A DNA stretch of 64,000 nucleotides from Acidobacteriota bacterium (GTDB lineage: Bacteria; Acidobacteriota; Terriglobia; Terriglobales; Acidobacteriaceae): positions 116,850-180,849 of the forward strand of contig JAJYVF010000006.1 of NCBI GenBank assembly GCA_021792135.1. The letters run 5' to 3'. The notes beneath the pieces were generated by a model. It saw nothing but the letters and a program-made list of their open reading frames with translations, was not told where the DNA came from and did not search any database. The translations under genes were made by a program, and so were the position numbers. Every line of letters starts with the position of its first letter. Position 1 is the first letter of the stretch. Shown one piece after another: positions 1 through 8,538 of this stretch.

Positions 1-85
1 TGGTCTGGCAGCCAGGCGCCCCTTTCCATACTCAGAGAGTGTTGCCGAGACGGGCGGGCGCGGCTGGAGGAAGAGATTCGCCGCC

Positions 86-739
86 TCAGGCCACGCGCGC
101 ATTGGGCACCGTCTGACGGCGGTTGAAGAGCCAGTTTTGGGGTAGTCGGGCCGGCGAACGGCGGCGGACCCGCGGCGGCTGGGACTTGCGGGGCATCACC
201 ATCCAGACCGCGAGGAAGACGCCGCATGCGAGGGGAAGGCTGACGGTGTACAGGTGCCAGGCGGAGTAGAAATCCTCGCGGGTGATGGAGAGCATTTGGT
301 GCCCGAAGTGCTGGAGCAGCGCGAGCGTGGAGGCCAGAAGCACGTTGAGGCTGGCCGAGAGACTTGCGATGAGACGCAGGGGAGAGAGGTCATCGAGAAT
401 ATCGCGGCGGAAGAAGATGTAGGCGAGAAAGCCGAGCCAGATGAAGACCACAGCCGGCACCATGCCGCAGGCCATCTCCAGCAGCGAGGGCAAGGGCCAG
501 GACAGTGCGAGCCACTGGCTGGGAACGGCATGCGGCAGCCAGCCCCTGGCCAGGGTCCGCCAGGCGGGATAGAGCATGGTCCAGGCTGCGGAAAAGATGA
601 AAGGCGCAGCCGTAGTGCGGATGGCGCGACCGGTACGCGCCGCCGCAGCCGCGAGCTTCGCATTCGGTCTGCCGAACGATGCGGGCAGCAGGCGATCCAG
701 TATGCGGAGTGCGATTGCGATGATTCGGCTGTGCTTCAT
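86..739 (-). CDS. Small integral membrane protein, unknown function
   Basis: The 217-residue product has about four hydrophobic stretches (roughly residues 45-60, 75-105, 120-140 and 160-180) and a basic C-terminal tail rich in Arg and Pro. This is the pattern of an inner-membrane protein with a cytoplasmic tail. I do not recognise a family. The ATG is preceded by AAAGGAA at good spacing, which supports this start. The gene begins inside the reading frame of the membrane protein transcribed just upstream (1160 to 390), so the two conflict. The pair is probably one operon whose first gene has lost its normal stop or suffered a frameshift. Function is unassigned. Confidence 0.55.
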   Translation of the reverse strand: MKHSRIIAIALRILDRLLPASFGRPNAKLAAAAARTGRAIRTTAAPFIFSAAWTMLYPAWRTLARGWLPHAVPSQWLALSWPLPSLLEMACGMVPAVVFIWLGFLAYIFFRRDILDDLSPLRLIASLSASLNVLLASTLALLQHFGHQMLSITREDFYSAWHLYTVSLPLACGVFLAVWMVMPRKSQPPRVRRRSPARLPQNWLFNRRQTVPNARVA

Positions 740-1160
740 GCGGTTTCCTTTCCCGGAAAAGGGCTGAAAGTGCGCTGCGACTCGTGCCTGCCGCGCAGGC
801 GGTGACCAGAAGAGCCCAGGACGAATGCCGGGCGAGAAGGATCAAAAGCGGAGGAAGAAGAAGCCAGGCAACTGGGGCGTTGAGGGCCCAGCGAGGGGAC
901 CGCCATGGCCGAGCCCTCTCCAGGAGAACCAGGGAAGCCACCATAGCGACAGTGCCAGCGAGCGTGACCGCTGGCAGCCAGAGTGATCCGGCGACAAATG
1001 CCCCTGCGAAAGAGGACTGCATCCGCGCCAGCGGAAAGAGCCAGAGATCTGCTATGCCGGCAGCCAGGAGTCCGGCCACGATCGCAGCCCACGCACTCCC
1101 CCGGCCTGTCGCGGCGTCGGCCTGCGGCGGGAGAAGGGCGGATTGCGGCGCGATATCCAT
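390..1160 (-). CDS. Membrane protein with probable frame disruption at its 3' end
   Basis: The first ~140 residues are a plausible membrane protein with about four hydrophobic segments. After about position 740 the open frame continues as a Cys-, Arg- and His-rich stretch typical of out-of-frame translation, and it overlaps the next gene (739 to 86) by 350 bases. A neighbouring frame has a TGA overlapping the ATG of that gene, the usual tight operon junction. A one-base indel shortly upstream of 740 would restore a normal ATGA overlap. Coding sequence is therefore supported only for about 740-1160; the annotated stop at 390 is probably not biological. Family not recognised. Confidence 0.4.
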   Translation of the reverse strand: MDIAPQSALLPPQADAATGRGSAWAAIVAGLLAAGIADLWLFPLARMQSSFAGAFVAGSLWLPAVTLAGTVAMVASLVLLERARPWRSPRWALNAPVAWLLLPPLLILLARHSSWALLVTACAAGTSRSALSALFRERKPHEAQPNHRNRTPHTGSPAARIVRQTECEARGCGGAYRSRHPHYGCAFHLFRSLDHALSRLADPGQGLAAACRSQPVARTVLALALAAGDGLRHGAGCGLHLARLSRLHLLPPRYSR

Positions 1161-1215
1161 GGCGCCACCCCAAATCGCGTGTCTCGATTGGCCTGCTTTC
1201 CCGATCTGCCGGCGC

Positions 1216-2316
1216 TTAGCTGGTCTCGTTCACCGACTGAATGAGGGCGCGAATGTATCCGTAGCAGAAGGCAAACGACTGCAGGCTGTCGGGATCGTTG
1301 AGAGCCCGGGGAACATGGTCGGGCATCAGCATATACGGGTAACCTACTTCCTTATAGACACGGATGGCCCGCACAAAGTCGATGTCGCCCTCGTCGGGGA
1401 AGACTTCGACGAAGTTATTGCGGCGGCCGCGGATGTTGCGGAAGTGCACGTTGAAGATCTTTTTGCGGGTGCCGAAGTAGCGGATGACATCGAAGATTTC
1501 CGTGCCGGGATTCTCGAGATCCTCGGAAATAGTTCCCTGGCAGAAGTTCAGTCCATGCCAGGGGCTTTCCTGGATGGCGATGAACTTTTTAAGACCCTCG
1601 ACGGTTCCAAGGACGCGATTGACCCCCTGATAGCCCTCAGGCGGAACGCCGGGGTCCTGGGGATGGCAGGCCATGCGGATTTTATATTCGCTGGCTACGG
1701 GGATAACGCGATCCAGAAAATAGGTGATGCGCTCCCAAAAGGCATCGGCACTGACCACGCCGGCGCGGGTGAGAGGCGTGGGTGGATGCGCCTCGGAGAG
1801 CTTCCAGGTGCTGTAGAGCGCGTCGCCGCGGCCTGGTGTGCGGCCGGTGCGCAACACGCCGAGGATGCTCATGTTGTATTTGATCGCGGGGATGCCTGCC
1901 TGTGCGCAGTTGCGGATCAGAATCTGGAGCTGTTCGATGTCGCGGTCGCGCTCCGGGCTCTCGGCCAGCATAATTGCGGGATGCTTTTCCTTATCGATGT
2001 AGCTGGAGGCGAGGAACGGCGGCGCGATGCAGTCGATGCTGATGCCATACTTCCCGGCCAGATCGGTCATGCTCCGCAGTTCATCGACGGTGGCATAGAG
2101 GCGGTCGTCGGCAATGGGCGGATAGCCGCAGATGTGGCGCACTCCGTAGCGGGCGAGGTACTGGAGGTGCACTTCGTTGGTGGGGGCGGTCTGATCGCCG
2201 AGCTTCATCAGGGCCGGCCCGGATGAAGCTCGGGTTGCGGTGGTAGCCGGTATGGCTCGCTCGGCAGAAGCCAGCGCGGCGATACCGCTGGTGGCAATGA
2301 ATTTCCTGCGATTCAT
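1216..2316 (-). CDS. Tat-exported mannonate dehydratase-like (UxuA family) protein
   Basis: The 366-residue product resembles mannonate dehydratase (UxuA), a TIM-barrel enzyme that dehydrates D-mannonate to 2-keto-3-deoxygluconate. Family-like motifs in order are KYNMSILGVLRTGRTP, ACHPQDPG, NFCQGT, NVHFRNIRG and MLMPDH, which hold the metal-binding His and Cys positions. The start chosen (M of MNRRKFIATSG) has GAAAGG upstream and yields a twin-arginine signal with a hydrophobic stretch and Ala-rich cleavage region. The open frame continues 52 codons further upstream but without a plausible protein. Export is unusual because UxuA is cytosolic, so the protein may act on a different substrate or be a sugar-isomerase-like relative. 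It lies next to exported glycosidases, consistent with carbohydrate use. Confidence 0.75.
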   Translation of the reverse strand: MNRRKFIATSGIAALASAERAIPATTATRASSGPALMKLGDQTAPTNEVHLQYLARYGVRHICGYPPIADDRLYATVDELRSMTDLAGKYGISIDCIAPPFLASSYIDKEKHPAIMLAESPERDRDIEQLQILIRNCAQAGIPAIKYNMSILGVLRTGRTPGRGDALYSTWKLSEAHPPTPLTRAGVVSADAFWERITYFLDRVIPVASEYKIRMACHPQDPGVPPEGYQGVNRVLGTVEGLKKFIAIQESPWHGLNFCQGTISEDLENPGTEIFDVIRYFGTRKKIFNVHFRNIRGRRNNFVEVFPDEGDIDFVRAIRVYKEVGYPYMLMPDHVPRALNDPDSLQSFAFCYGYIRALIQSVNETS

Positions 2317-2602
2317 GCAGACCTTTCTCAACTGAAACGGATCGGGACTCGCTGGCCAAAACTGTCCGGATGCCGTACCGCGACAAAACCGCCGGCGTAC
2401 GGACCGATATCCATTTTGCATCCGGAGCGCGTCCGTAAGTGGATTCCTGCACTGACCTGCAAAAGGGACCAAGGATCCCGGCTGTTCGCGTGAGGCCTGT
2501 GTTCAGGTTCGTCGGCTGACTGGACGTGGTGCAGCGAGCTACCGGGTGATCTTCCGGCCGAGATCTTCGATATGCAGGAAAATCTCGTGATCACCAGCCC
2601 GA

Positions 2603-4075
2603 TCACGGAGTGGATTCATGCGGCACTTCATCCCGAAGGACATACTGGGGTTTCTCTTTCGCCTGCTGAGCATTTTGCTGGCGAATTGTATTCATTTGCC
2701 GAACCAGCTTCTGAATATCGGCCGTCTGTCCGAGGCGGCGCCTGGCCATGATCTCCTGATACAGGGCTGTATCGTCGTTCGGGCGGATCCTGAGCGCCAC
2801 TTCGGCCTGGGTCAGCGCCTGTTGCGCCTGATTCGCCTGCAGGTACAGCCGCGCCAGCAGCACCCGGGCCGGCTCGTATTGTCCATCGATGGCTATGGAC
2901 CGCTCCGCCGCTGCGATTGCTTCCCTGAGGGTTTCGTCGCCGGCATCGGATTCGGATGCGGCCTCCGCATACAGATACTGCAGTAATCCGTCATGCGGGT
3001 GGACGCGCGCCTGCTCGCGGAACAGCTTCAGCGCCGCGGCGGAGTTGTAGCGCTGGCTCTGCACGATTCCGAGCGCATCCATGGCCAGGGATAACTGCGG
3101 ATCCAGCTGGTGGGCTCGGTTGAAGTCAGCCATGGCTGCATCGAAGTGCGCCACCTGCACCTCCAGCACACCGCGGGCCAGATAAAGTCTGGCGGAATCC
3201 GGCAGCTGTGTCAGTCCCGCGTTGACCATGTCCATTCCCACCTGATACGAACGGTGATTGAAGGACAGCTGTGCGAAATCCAGATAGTTGTCGACATCCA
3301 TTGGATCGCGCAGAATCGCCGCGCGGAGGAGTTGAACAGCCCGCGAGGTGTCACCCGTTTCTTCCGCCAGACGCGCGCCCAGCTGCAGAACAGATTCGCT
3401 GTCGTTCTGCTTCAGCAGCGGCTGGAGCGTGGCGAGCGCTGCTTTGGCATCGTGGAGCTTCCACTGAACAATGGCCAGGTTGTAGCGGGCCGTTTCGTCT
3501 GGATCGGTATTCAGAAGCTGCTCGTAATTGGCAGCGGCCTTGTCGTAATTCCCCGTACTCGCAAGACAAAACGCATACCCCTCCTGCAACTGGGGGTGCG
3601 AGTCGAAAAGCGCGCGGCTGGCCTCGAAGTGGGGCAGGGCAGCCTTGCATTCCTGTTTTCCGCGGTAAGCGGCGGCCAGCATGGCGTGGGTTGTGACGTC
3701 ATCCGGACGAAGCCTGAGAATCCTCAGCAGCAGCTGTGGGGCATCGGGCTCCCTGCGCGCATACGCGATCTGCGCGGCTCCCTCCAGGGCCAGCAGGTCG
3801 TTGGGACAAAACTGCAGAGCCTGGCGGAAGGCGTGACCAGCCTCTGCCGCGCGGTCCATGCCATTCAGAGCCAGGCCGCTCAGCGAGCGCAGCCGGCAGT
3901 CATGGGGCCGGGATGCCAGCAAATGCTGTGTTGCCTGCAGCGCATCATCGTACTGCCGGGCACGCAGCAGCTGAACAATCTGAGCGGTGTCGGAGCCATC
4001 CTGTGCTGAGGCGGTCAGCGCCGCCGCGCAGAGGCAGACACAGCAGGCCGTCAGCAGCCGCCGTGTACTCGCCAT
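2603..4075 (-). CDS. Secreted tetratricopeptide-repeat protein
   Basis: The 490-residue protein starts with a signal peptide (ASTRRLLTACCVCLCAAAL, cleavage near ASAQ). The rest is a long chain of helical TPR units, recognisable by repeated A-x-x-x-L-x-x-A-L and P-x-x pairs from about residue 30 to 460. TPR arrays are protein-interaction scaffolds; no catalytic domain is visible. An in-frame extension to 4204 would overlap the upstream GH127 gene by 62 bases, so the ATG at 4075 is preferred. The gap to that gene is 67 bases on the same strand, suggesting co-transcription with the glycosidase. Its role in the carbohydrate locus is unknown. Confidence 0.75.
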   Translation of the reverse strand: MASTRRLLTACCVCLCAAALTASAQDGSDTAQIVQLLRARQYDDALQATQHLLASRPHDCRLRSLSGLALNGMDRAAEAGHAFRQALQFCPNDLLALEGAAQIAYARREPDAPQLLLRILRLRPDDVTTHAMLAAAYRGKQECKAALPHFEASRALFDSHPQLQEGYAFCLASTGNYDKAAANYEQLLNTDPDETARYNLAIVQWKLHDAKAALATLQPLLKQNDSESVLQLGARLAEETGDTSRAVQLLRAAILRDPMDVDNYLDFAQLSFNHRSYQVGMDMVNAGLTQLPDSARLYLARGVLEVQVAHFDAAMADFNRAHQLDPQLSLAMDALGIVQSQRYNSAAALKLFREQARVHPHDGLLQYLYAEAASESDAGDETLREAIAAAERSIAIDGQYEPARVLLARLYLQANQAQQALTQAEVALRIRPNDDTALYQEIMARRRLGQTADIQKLVRQMNTIRQQNAQQAKEKPQYVLRDEVPHESTP

Positions 4076-4142
4076 CAGATCGCGTACGCTCCTGCGCCTT
4101 ACCACTTCGGGTCGGCGTTGTCCGGAGCACTCGCGCGCCCGG

Positions 4143-6206
4143 CTACGGGCGGATATAGGGAATCCAAACCTGCATTTCCGAAGGCTGGCGATTGGCCCAG
4201 GCATAATAAGGAATCAGTTTGAGTGTAGCCGGAATCGCACTGGGCGGCGAGGTCTCCGCGGAATAGTACAGCGAACCTGATGGCGGAGCCTGCTCCTGAC
4301 TACCCTCGTGCGCCAGCACAACGACTCCCTCGAGCAATGCAGGATCATATGCGGCGCTTGTCTTGCCGGACGTTCTGACCGAGTACCCAGCCAGGTTGCG
4401 CTGGCTCGGAGGGCTGGACTGGTCGAGCCCCTCCATGCAGAAGACAATAGGCCCGCGCTGAAACGCCACTCGTCCGGTGTTCTCGGTGACCGCGGGATTG
4501 GCTCGCAGGATGCGCGGAGTCATGTCAAGCGCCACAATGACGCGGTCTCCGGCGTCCCAGCGCCGCCGGATGGCAAGATACCGGCCTGGCTCTGCCCCGG
4601 CAATGGCTTTGCCGTTCACCTGCACCCTGTTCTGTTGCGACCAGCGGGGGATGCGAACGTACAGAACGAATTCCGCCGGCTGGGCCGGACTCACATCCAG
4701 TTGCACCTCACCCTCCCAGGGATAGCGCGTTGTCTGCACAATCTTTAGTCCGGTGCCGTCGTGCAAACGCCAGTTCATCTCAGAGTTGTCGTAGAGGTGA
4801 ACGTAGATGCCGCTATCGCTGGTGCTGTAGAAGTACCCGGGCAGGGAAGCCAGCGTTCTCTCCAGGTTAGGCGGACAACACGTCGTGTCGTACCAGGGAT
4901 TGCGAATGCGGTCCCCCGAAGCCGGATCGAAGGCCAGCGGATTGCGATAGCAGTAGGTGGTTCCATCGAGAGACATGCCGGAGTTGATGCCGTTGTAGAG
5001 AGCGCGCTCGATCACATCGCCGAAGCGCGCATCGCCGGTTGCCGCCAGCATACGCCAGTTCCACATCATGTTGCCGATCGCGGCGCAGCTCTCGCCATAG
5101 GCTCTTGCGTTGGGCAATTCGTAGGCGTCGCCGAACGCCTCTCCCTGAGCCCGCGCGCCCACGCCGCCGGTGATATAGATCTGATGCTGTGACAAATCTT
5201 CCCAGAGGAGGTTCAGCGTCTTCCAGTATTCCGGGTCGCCGGTCTCGAGATAATAGTCAGCCGCGCCGCAGCAGGCATACATGGCGCGCACTGCGTGACC
5301 TTCGAGCTTCGTCCGGGAAGTAAACGGGATTCCGCAGAACATGTAGGTGATCTGCCGCGGAGTGAGCGGGATCCGGCTGTCGCCGTGCAGAATGTACCCG
5401 CTCAGCTCCAGATAGCGCCGGTTTCCCGTGGTCCGGTACAACTCAATCAGGGCCATCTCGATCTCGGGATGCCCGGCCACGATGGGTTTCTGATTGGCTC
5501 CCGGCCCGTAGCCGGGAAGAAGAAACTCGTCGACGAAGCGAATGCCCGCGTCCAGCAGCGTCTCATCGCCGGTAGCGCGGTAGAAGGCCACGGATGCCTG
5601 CAGCAGATGGCCGATGCAGTAGAGTTCATGGCCCGTTTCCTGGGTTTGCGGCAGCATGCGCAGGTCGCGGCGGTCTCCGACGTAGTAGGTATTCAGATAT
5701 CCGCCCCGCTCCTGCACGGCCGCGACTTCCCGAATCATGGTTTCCGCTGTCGAGCGCAGCTGCGGGTTATTGCCGGACTGGAGGGCAAATCCAACCGCCT
5801 CCAGCCACTTGTAGATGTCCGAATCGGAATAGACGGGGCCACGCTGCGGAGCATCCGACTTTCCCTGCAGGCGCAGGAAATTGTCCATCCGCCCGTGCGC
5901 CAGCAGCTCATCGTGCATGCTGGGGATGCTGGACTGCACGTTCGTCTGCCGCCGCTTTTGCCAGAAGCCCTCCCGAATCGTCACCGCCGCGATCGGGATC
6001 GTCCTGAGCCGCGCGTATGGCGATTTCGACAGATCCAGCACTCCGGTATGCCTCCAGTCCTCGTGCGGCGCGGTGCCGGTGGTGTCGGCTTCATTGAGCA
6101 CGGACATCAGCCCACCCTGCCCCGGCAAGACGGAAGCCGTGGCGGCAGGAAGCAGAGAAACAGCCGAAGCGGCGAGGAAAATCCGGCGAGTGATGGGGTT
6201 TTTCAT
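4143..6206 (-). CDS. GH127-type beta-L-arabinofuranosidase, Tat-exported
   Basis: The 687-residue protein begins with a twin-arginine motif (TRRIFLA) and hydrophobic signal, followed by an (alpha/alpha)6-barrel and beta-sandwich of the GH127/DUF1680 family. These enzymes release beta-L-arabinofuranose from plant glycans using a zinc-bound cysteine nucleophile. The key positions are present and spaced as in the characterised enzyme HypBA1: acid/base Glu356 in GEAF, zinc ligands Glu372 and Cys374 in YGESC, and the Cys443-Cys444 pair in TTCCPP. It is transcribed away from two further relatives and is followed by a TPR gene. A TTGACA/TACAAA promoter lies just upstream. Family assignment is firm; exact substrate is inferred. 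Confidence 0.88.
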   Translation of the reverse strand: MKNPITRRIFLAASAVSLLPAATASVLPGQGGLMSVLNEADTTGTAPHEDWRHTGVLDLSKSPYARLRTIPIAAVTIREGFWQKRRQTNVQSSIPSMHDELLAHGRMDNFLRLQGKSDAPQRGPVYSDSDIYKWLEAVGFALQSGNNPQLRSTAETMIREVAAVQERGGYLNTYYVGDRRDLRMLPQTQETGHELYCIGHLLQASVAFYRATGDETLLDAGIRFVDEFLLPGYGPGANQKPIVAGHPEIEMALIELYRTTGNRRYLELSGYILHGDSRIPLTPRQITYMFCGIPFTSRTKLEGHAVRAMYACCGAADYYLETGDPEYWKTLNLLWEDLSQHQIYITGGVGARAQGEAFGDAYELPNARAYGESCAAIGNMMWNWRMLAATGDARFGDVIERALYNGINSGMSLDGTTYCYRNPLAFDPASGDRIRNPWYDTTCCPPNLERTLASLPGYFYSTSDSGIYVHLYDNSEMNWRLHDGTGLKIVQTTRYPWEGEVQLDVSPAQPAEFVLYVRIPRWSQQNRVQVNGKAIAGAEPGRYLAIRRRWDAGDRVIVALDMTPRILRANPAVTENTGRVAFQRGPIVFCMEGLDQSSPPSQRNLAGYSVRTSGKTSAAYDPALLEGVVVLAHEGSQEQAPPSGSLYYSAETSPPSAIPATLKLIPYYAWANRQPSEMQVWIPYIRP

Positions 6207-6243
6207 GGAAGTCGCACCCGAGGAAAAATTCTGAAACTTCCTC

Positions 6244-6273
6244 TTTGTAGGTTCCTGCCGATCACCCTGTCAA
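6244..6273 (-). promoter_or_regulatory. Sigma-70-type promoter for the minus-strand GH127/TPR genes
   Basis: On the minus strand TTGACA (6273-6268) is followed after 18 bases by TACAAA (6249-6244), about 40 bases before the start codon at 6206. The -35 box is perfect; the -10 box matches TATAAT at four of six positions. Confidence 0.55.
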
Positions 6274-6420
6274 GAGAACGTTTCCCTGCTCCCGAGGATC
6301 GTCCTCCGACCGTCAAATTGAAGCAAAGACGCATAACCTCTCCACCGAGACCGGCGAGGCGGTGCCGGCAGAACGAGGTGCCAGCGCGCTCCTTGGTGCG
6401 GACAGACTGCCCATCCAGGG

Positions 6421-6450
6421 TTGACACCGCTGAAGAGCGGGAGGTAAAGC
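6421..6450 (+). promoter_or_regulatory. Candidate promoter for the plus-strand GH127-type genes
   Basis: TTGACA at 6421-6426 is followed after 18 bases by TAAAGC (6445-6450). The -10 box is weak. The implied leader to the ATG at 6591 is about 135 bases, leaving room for post-initiation control. Confidence 0.35.
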
Positions 6451-6590
6451 TTTTCTGAGCGGCCGCGACCAACGGGCGTCGCAGGCATATTCTGCTGAGC
6501 CGGGCCTCTCCGGTGGGCCGGTCCCAATTTCTGGCTCAGGGGGCAGGCCGGACTGCATGCCGCGGATGAGCTGACCGGGAGGGTAACAGG

Positions 6591-8435
6591 ATGAGAGATC
6601 GGATCTCGCGCCGGACCTTTGTGAAAGGCGGCGCCGCTGCCGCCGGCATGGGTGTGCTGAACCGCAGCGCCTTCTCGGAGGCAACAGCTGCGGCACGCGG
6701 CGGCTCGACGAAGCTCGAACAGTTCGATTATGGTGACGTGCAGCTGCTGGAAGGACCGATGTTGGAGCAGTTCCGCGCCAACCACGCTTTCTTTCTGCGC
6801 CTCAATGAAGACGCGCTCCTGAAGCCCTTCCGCCAGCCCGCCGGCCTGCCCGCGCCCGGCGAGGACATGGGGGGCTGGTATAGCTGGTCCGACGAGTTCG
6901 ATCCTCCCAATAACATGACCGGCTACATTCCCGGCCATTCGTTTGGGCAATATCTGTCCGGGCTGGCCCGCGCCTGCGCCATCACCGGGGATCAGCCCAC
7001 TCAGGCCAAGGTGAACCGGCTGGTGCGTGGATTTGCGGAAGCCATCAGCCCGAAATTTTATGTCGACTACCCCTTGCCCGCCTACACCTTCGACAAGAGC
7101 AACTGCGGCCTCATCGATGCCCACCAGTTTGCGCACGATCCCGATGCGCTGCCGGCTCTTGCGCACGCCACGGATGCCGTTCTTCCTCACCTTCCGGAGA
7201 AGGCTCTCACCCGTGAGGAGATGGCGGCGCGCCCCCATAAGAACATCGCCTGGACCTGGGACGAGAGTTATACCCTGCCGGAAAACTTCTTTCTTGCTTA
7301 CAAGCGCAGCGGCAACCGCCGCTATCTCGAACTCGCCCAGCGCTTCCTCGAAGACAAGGACTATTTCGATCCGCTCGCCGCCGGCGATAACGTCCTGCCC
7401 CATCTGCATGCTTACAGCCATGTCAACGCGCTGAGCTCCGCTTCGCAGGCCTGGCTCGTACTTGGGAGCGAGAAGCATCTGCGCGCTGCTCGCAACGGCT
7501 TCGGATTTGTGCTGGCGCAAAGCTTCGCCACGGGAGGCTGGGGGCCGAACGAGGCCTTCTGTCCGCCCAACAGCAGCGTTCTTGCCGACAGCCTGACCAG
7601 TACGCATGCCAGCTTTGAGACGCCGTGCGGATCCTACGGCCACTTTAAGATCGTCCGCTATCTGATGCGGATCACCGGGGACAGCCGCTACGGCGACAGC
7701 ATGGAGAAGGTGCTCTACAACACCATACTTGGCACATTGCCTCTCCAGGAGGGAGGTTTCAGCTTCTACTACTCCGACTACAACAACAATGGTTCCCGCG
7801 TTTATTATCCGGAACGGTGGCCCTGCTGCTCCGGAACCTTCCCGCAGGTGACAGCGGACTACGGTATCAGCTCCTGGTTCCGTTCCCCTGAAGGCATTTA
7901 CGTCAACCTGTTCGTTCCGTCCCGCGTGAACTGGGATCTGCACGGCGGGCGCGTTTCGCTCGAACAGCGGACGCAGTACCCTTATGCGTCGGAAGTCACC
8001 ATGCGCGTCCATACGGAGCAGCCGCGGACATTCACCGTTTTCCTGCGTGTGCCGGAATGGGCTGGCCACGACACCTCCGTTTCCGTCAACGGGCAGCAGC
8101 GCCAGACCGATCTGCAGCCAGGAAGCTTTCATGCCCTGCGCCGGGAATGGAAGGACGGCGACACGATTGAGTACAGCATCGACCGGCCGCTGCGCCTGGA
8201 GGCGGTGGACGCGCGCGATCCCGACACCGTCGCGCTGCTTGCCGGCCCGCTCACTCTGTTTGCCGTCAACTCTCCGGAGAGCCGCTTCACCCGCGCGCAG
8301 TTGCTGGCAGCCCGCCAGCAGGGTGAAGGCGCTGCGCAGTGGAGCGTGGAATCCGCCACGGCGCCGGTTACATTTCGATCCTTCCCGAGCATCAGGAATG
8401 AGCAGTACCGGCTGTACCACCAGGTTCGCTTGTGA
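6591..8435 (+). CDS. GH127-superfamily glycosidase with altered zinc motif, Tat-exported
   Basis: The 614-residue product has a twin-arginine signal (SRRTFVKGG) and the helical-barrel plus beta-sandwich layout of the GH127/DUF1680 group. A Cys412-Cys413 pair (WPCCSG) occupies the nucleophile position. GPNEAF near residue 320 looks like the acid/base loop. The other zinc-ligand segment reads SFETPCGSYG, so Glu343 and Cys346 are separated by two residues, not one as in the preceding gene. It may belong to a different GH127-like subfamily, or the ligand geometry may differ. It sits 103 bases upstream of another relative on the same strand. Family assignment is firm; substrate unknown. Confidence 0.82.
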   Translation: MRDRISRRTFVKGGAAAAGMGVLNRSAFSEATAAARGGSTKLEQFDYGDVQLLEGPMLEQFRANHAFFLRLNEDALLKPFRQPAGLPAPGEDMGGWYSWSDEFDPPNNMTGYIPGHSFGQYLSGLARACAITGDQPTQAKVNRLVRGFAEAISPKFYVDYPLPAYTFDKSNCGLIDAHQFAHDPDALPALAHATDAVLPHLPEKALTREEMAARPHKNIAWTWDESYTLPENFFLAYKRSGNRRYLELAQRFLEDKDYFDPLAAGDNVLPHLHAYSHVNALSSASQAWLVLGSEKHLRAARNGFGFVLAQSFATGGWGPNEAFCPPNSSVLADSLTSTHASFETPCGSYGHFKIVRYLMRITGDSRYGDSMEKVLYNTILGTLPLQEGGFSFYYSDYNNNGSRVYYPERWPCCSGTFPQVTADYGISSWFRSPEGIYVNLFVPSRVNWDLHGGRVSLEQRTQYPYASEVTMRVHTEQPRTFTVFLRVPEWAGHDTSVSVNGQQRQTDLQPGSFHALRREWKDGDTIEYSIDRPLRLEAVDARDPDTVALLAGPLTLFAVNSPESRFTRAQLLAARQQGEGAAQWSVESATAPVTFRSFPSIRNEQYRLYHQVRL

Positions 8436-8538
8436 GGGAGGTGTCCGGAACCACCGGTGCCCCGCGCCCGACGAGATCTGAGAGCTATCATTGCAGGCGA
8501 ATCGGATCTGACCATCAGACCCGCCCAGGAGAGATCCG

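Larger units (their letters stand above)
6207..6590. promoter_or_regulatory. Divergent promoter region between GH127-type genes
   Basis: This 384-base stretch holds no convincing gene. It separates a minus-strand glycosidase from two plus-strand glycosidases. Each strand has a perfect TTGACA -35 box with an 18-base spacer (annotated separately). The plus-strand gene has GGGAGGG upstream of its ATG. No obvious operator palindrome was seen by eye, but a shared regulator is plausible given the arrangement. Confidence 0.55.

Noticed and set aside
6270..8420. A 716-codon minus-strand open frame
   Set aside because: It is antisense to the GH127-type gene at 6591-8435, whose product has clear family motifs and a Tat signal; the antisense product has no recognisable domain.
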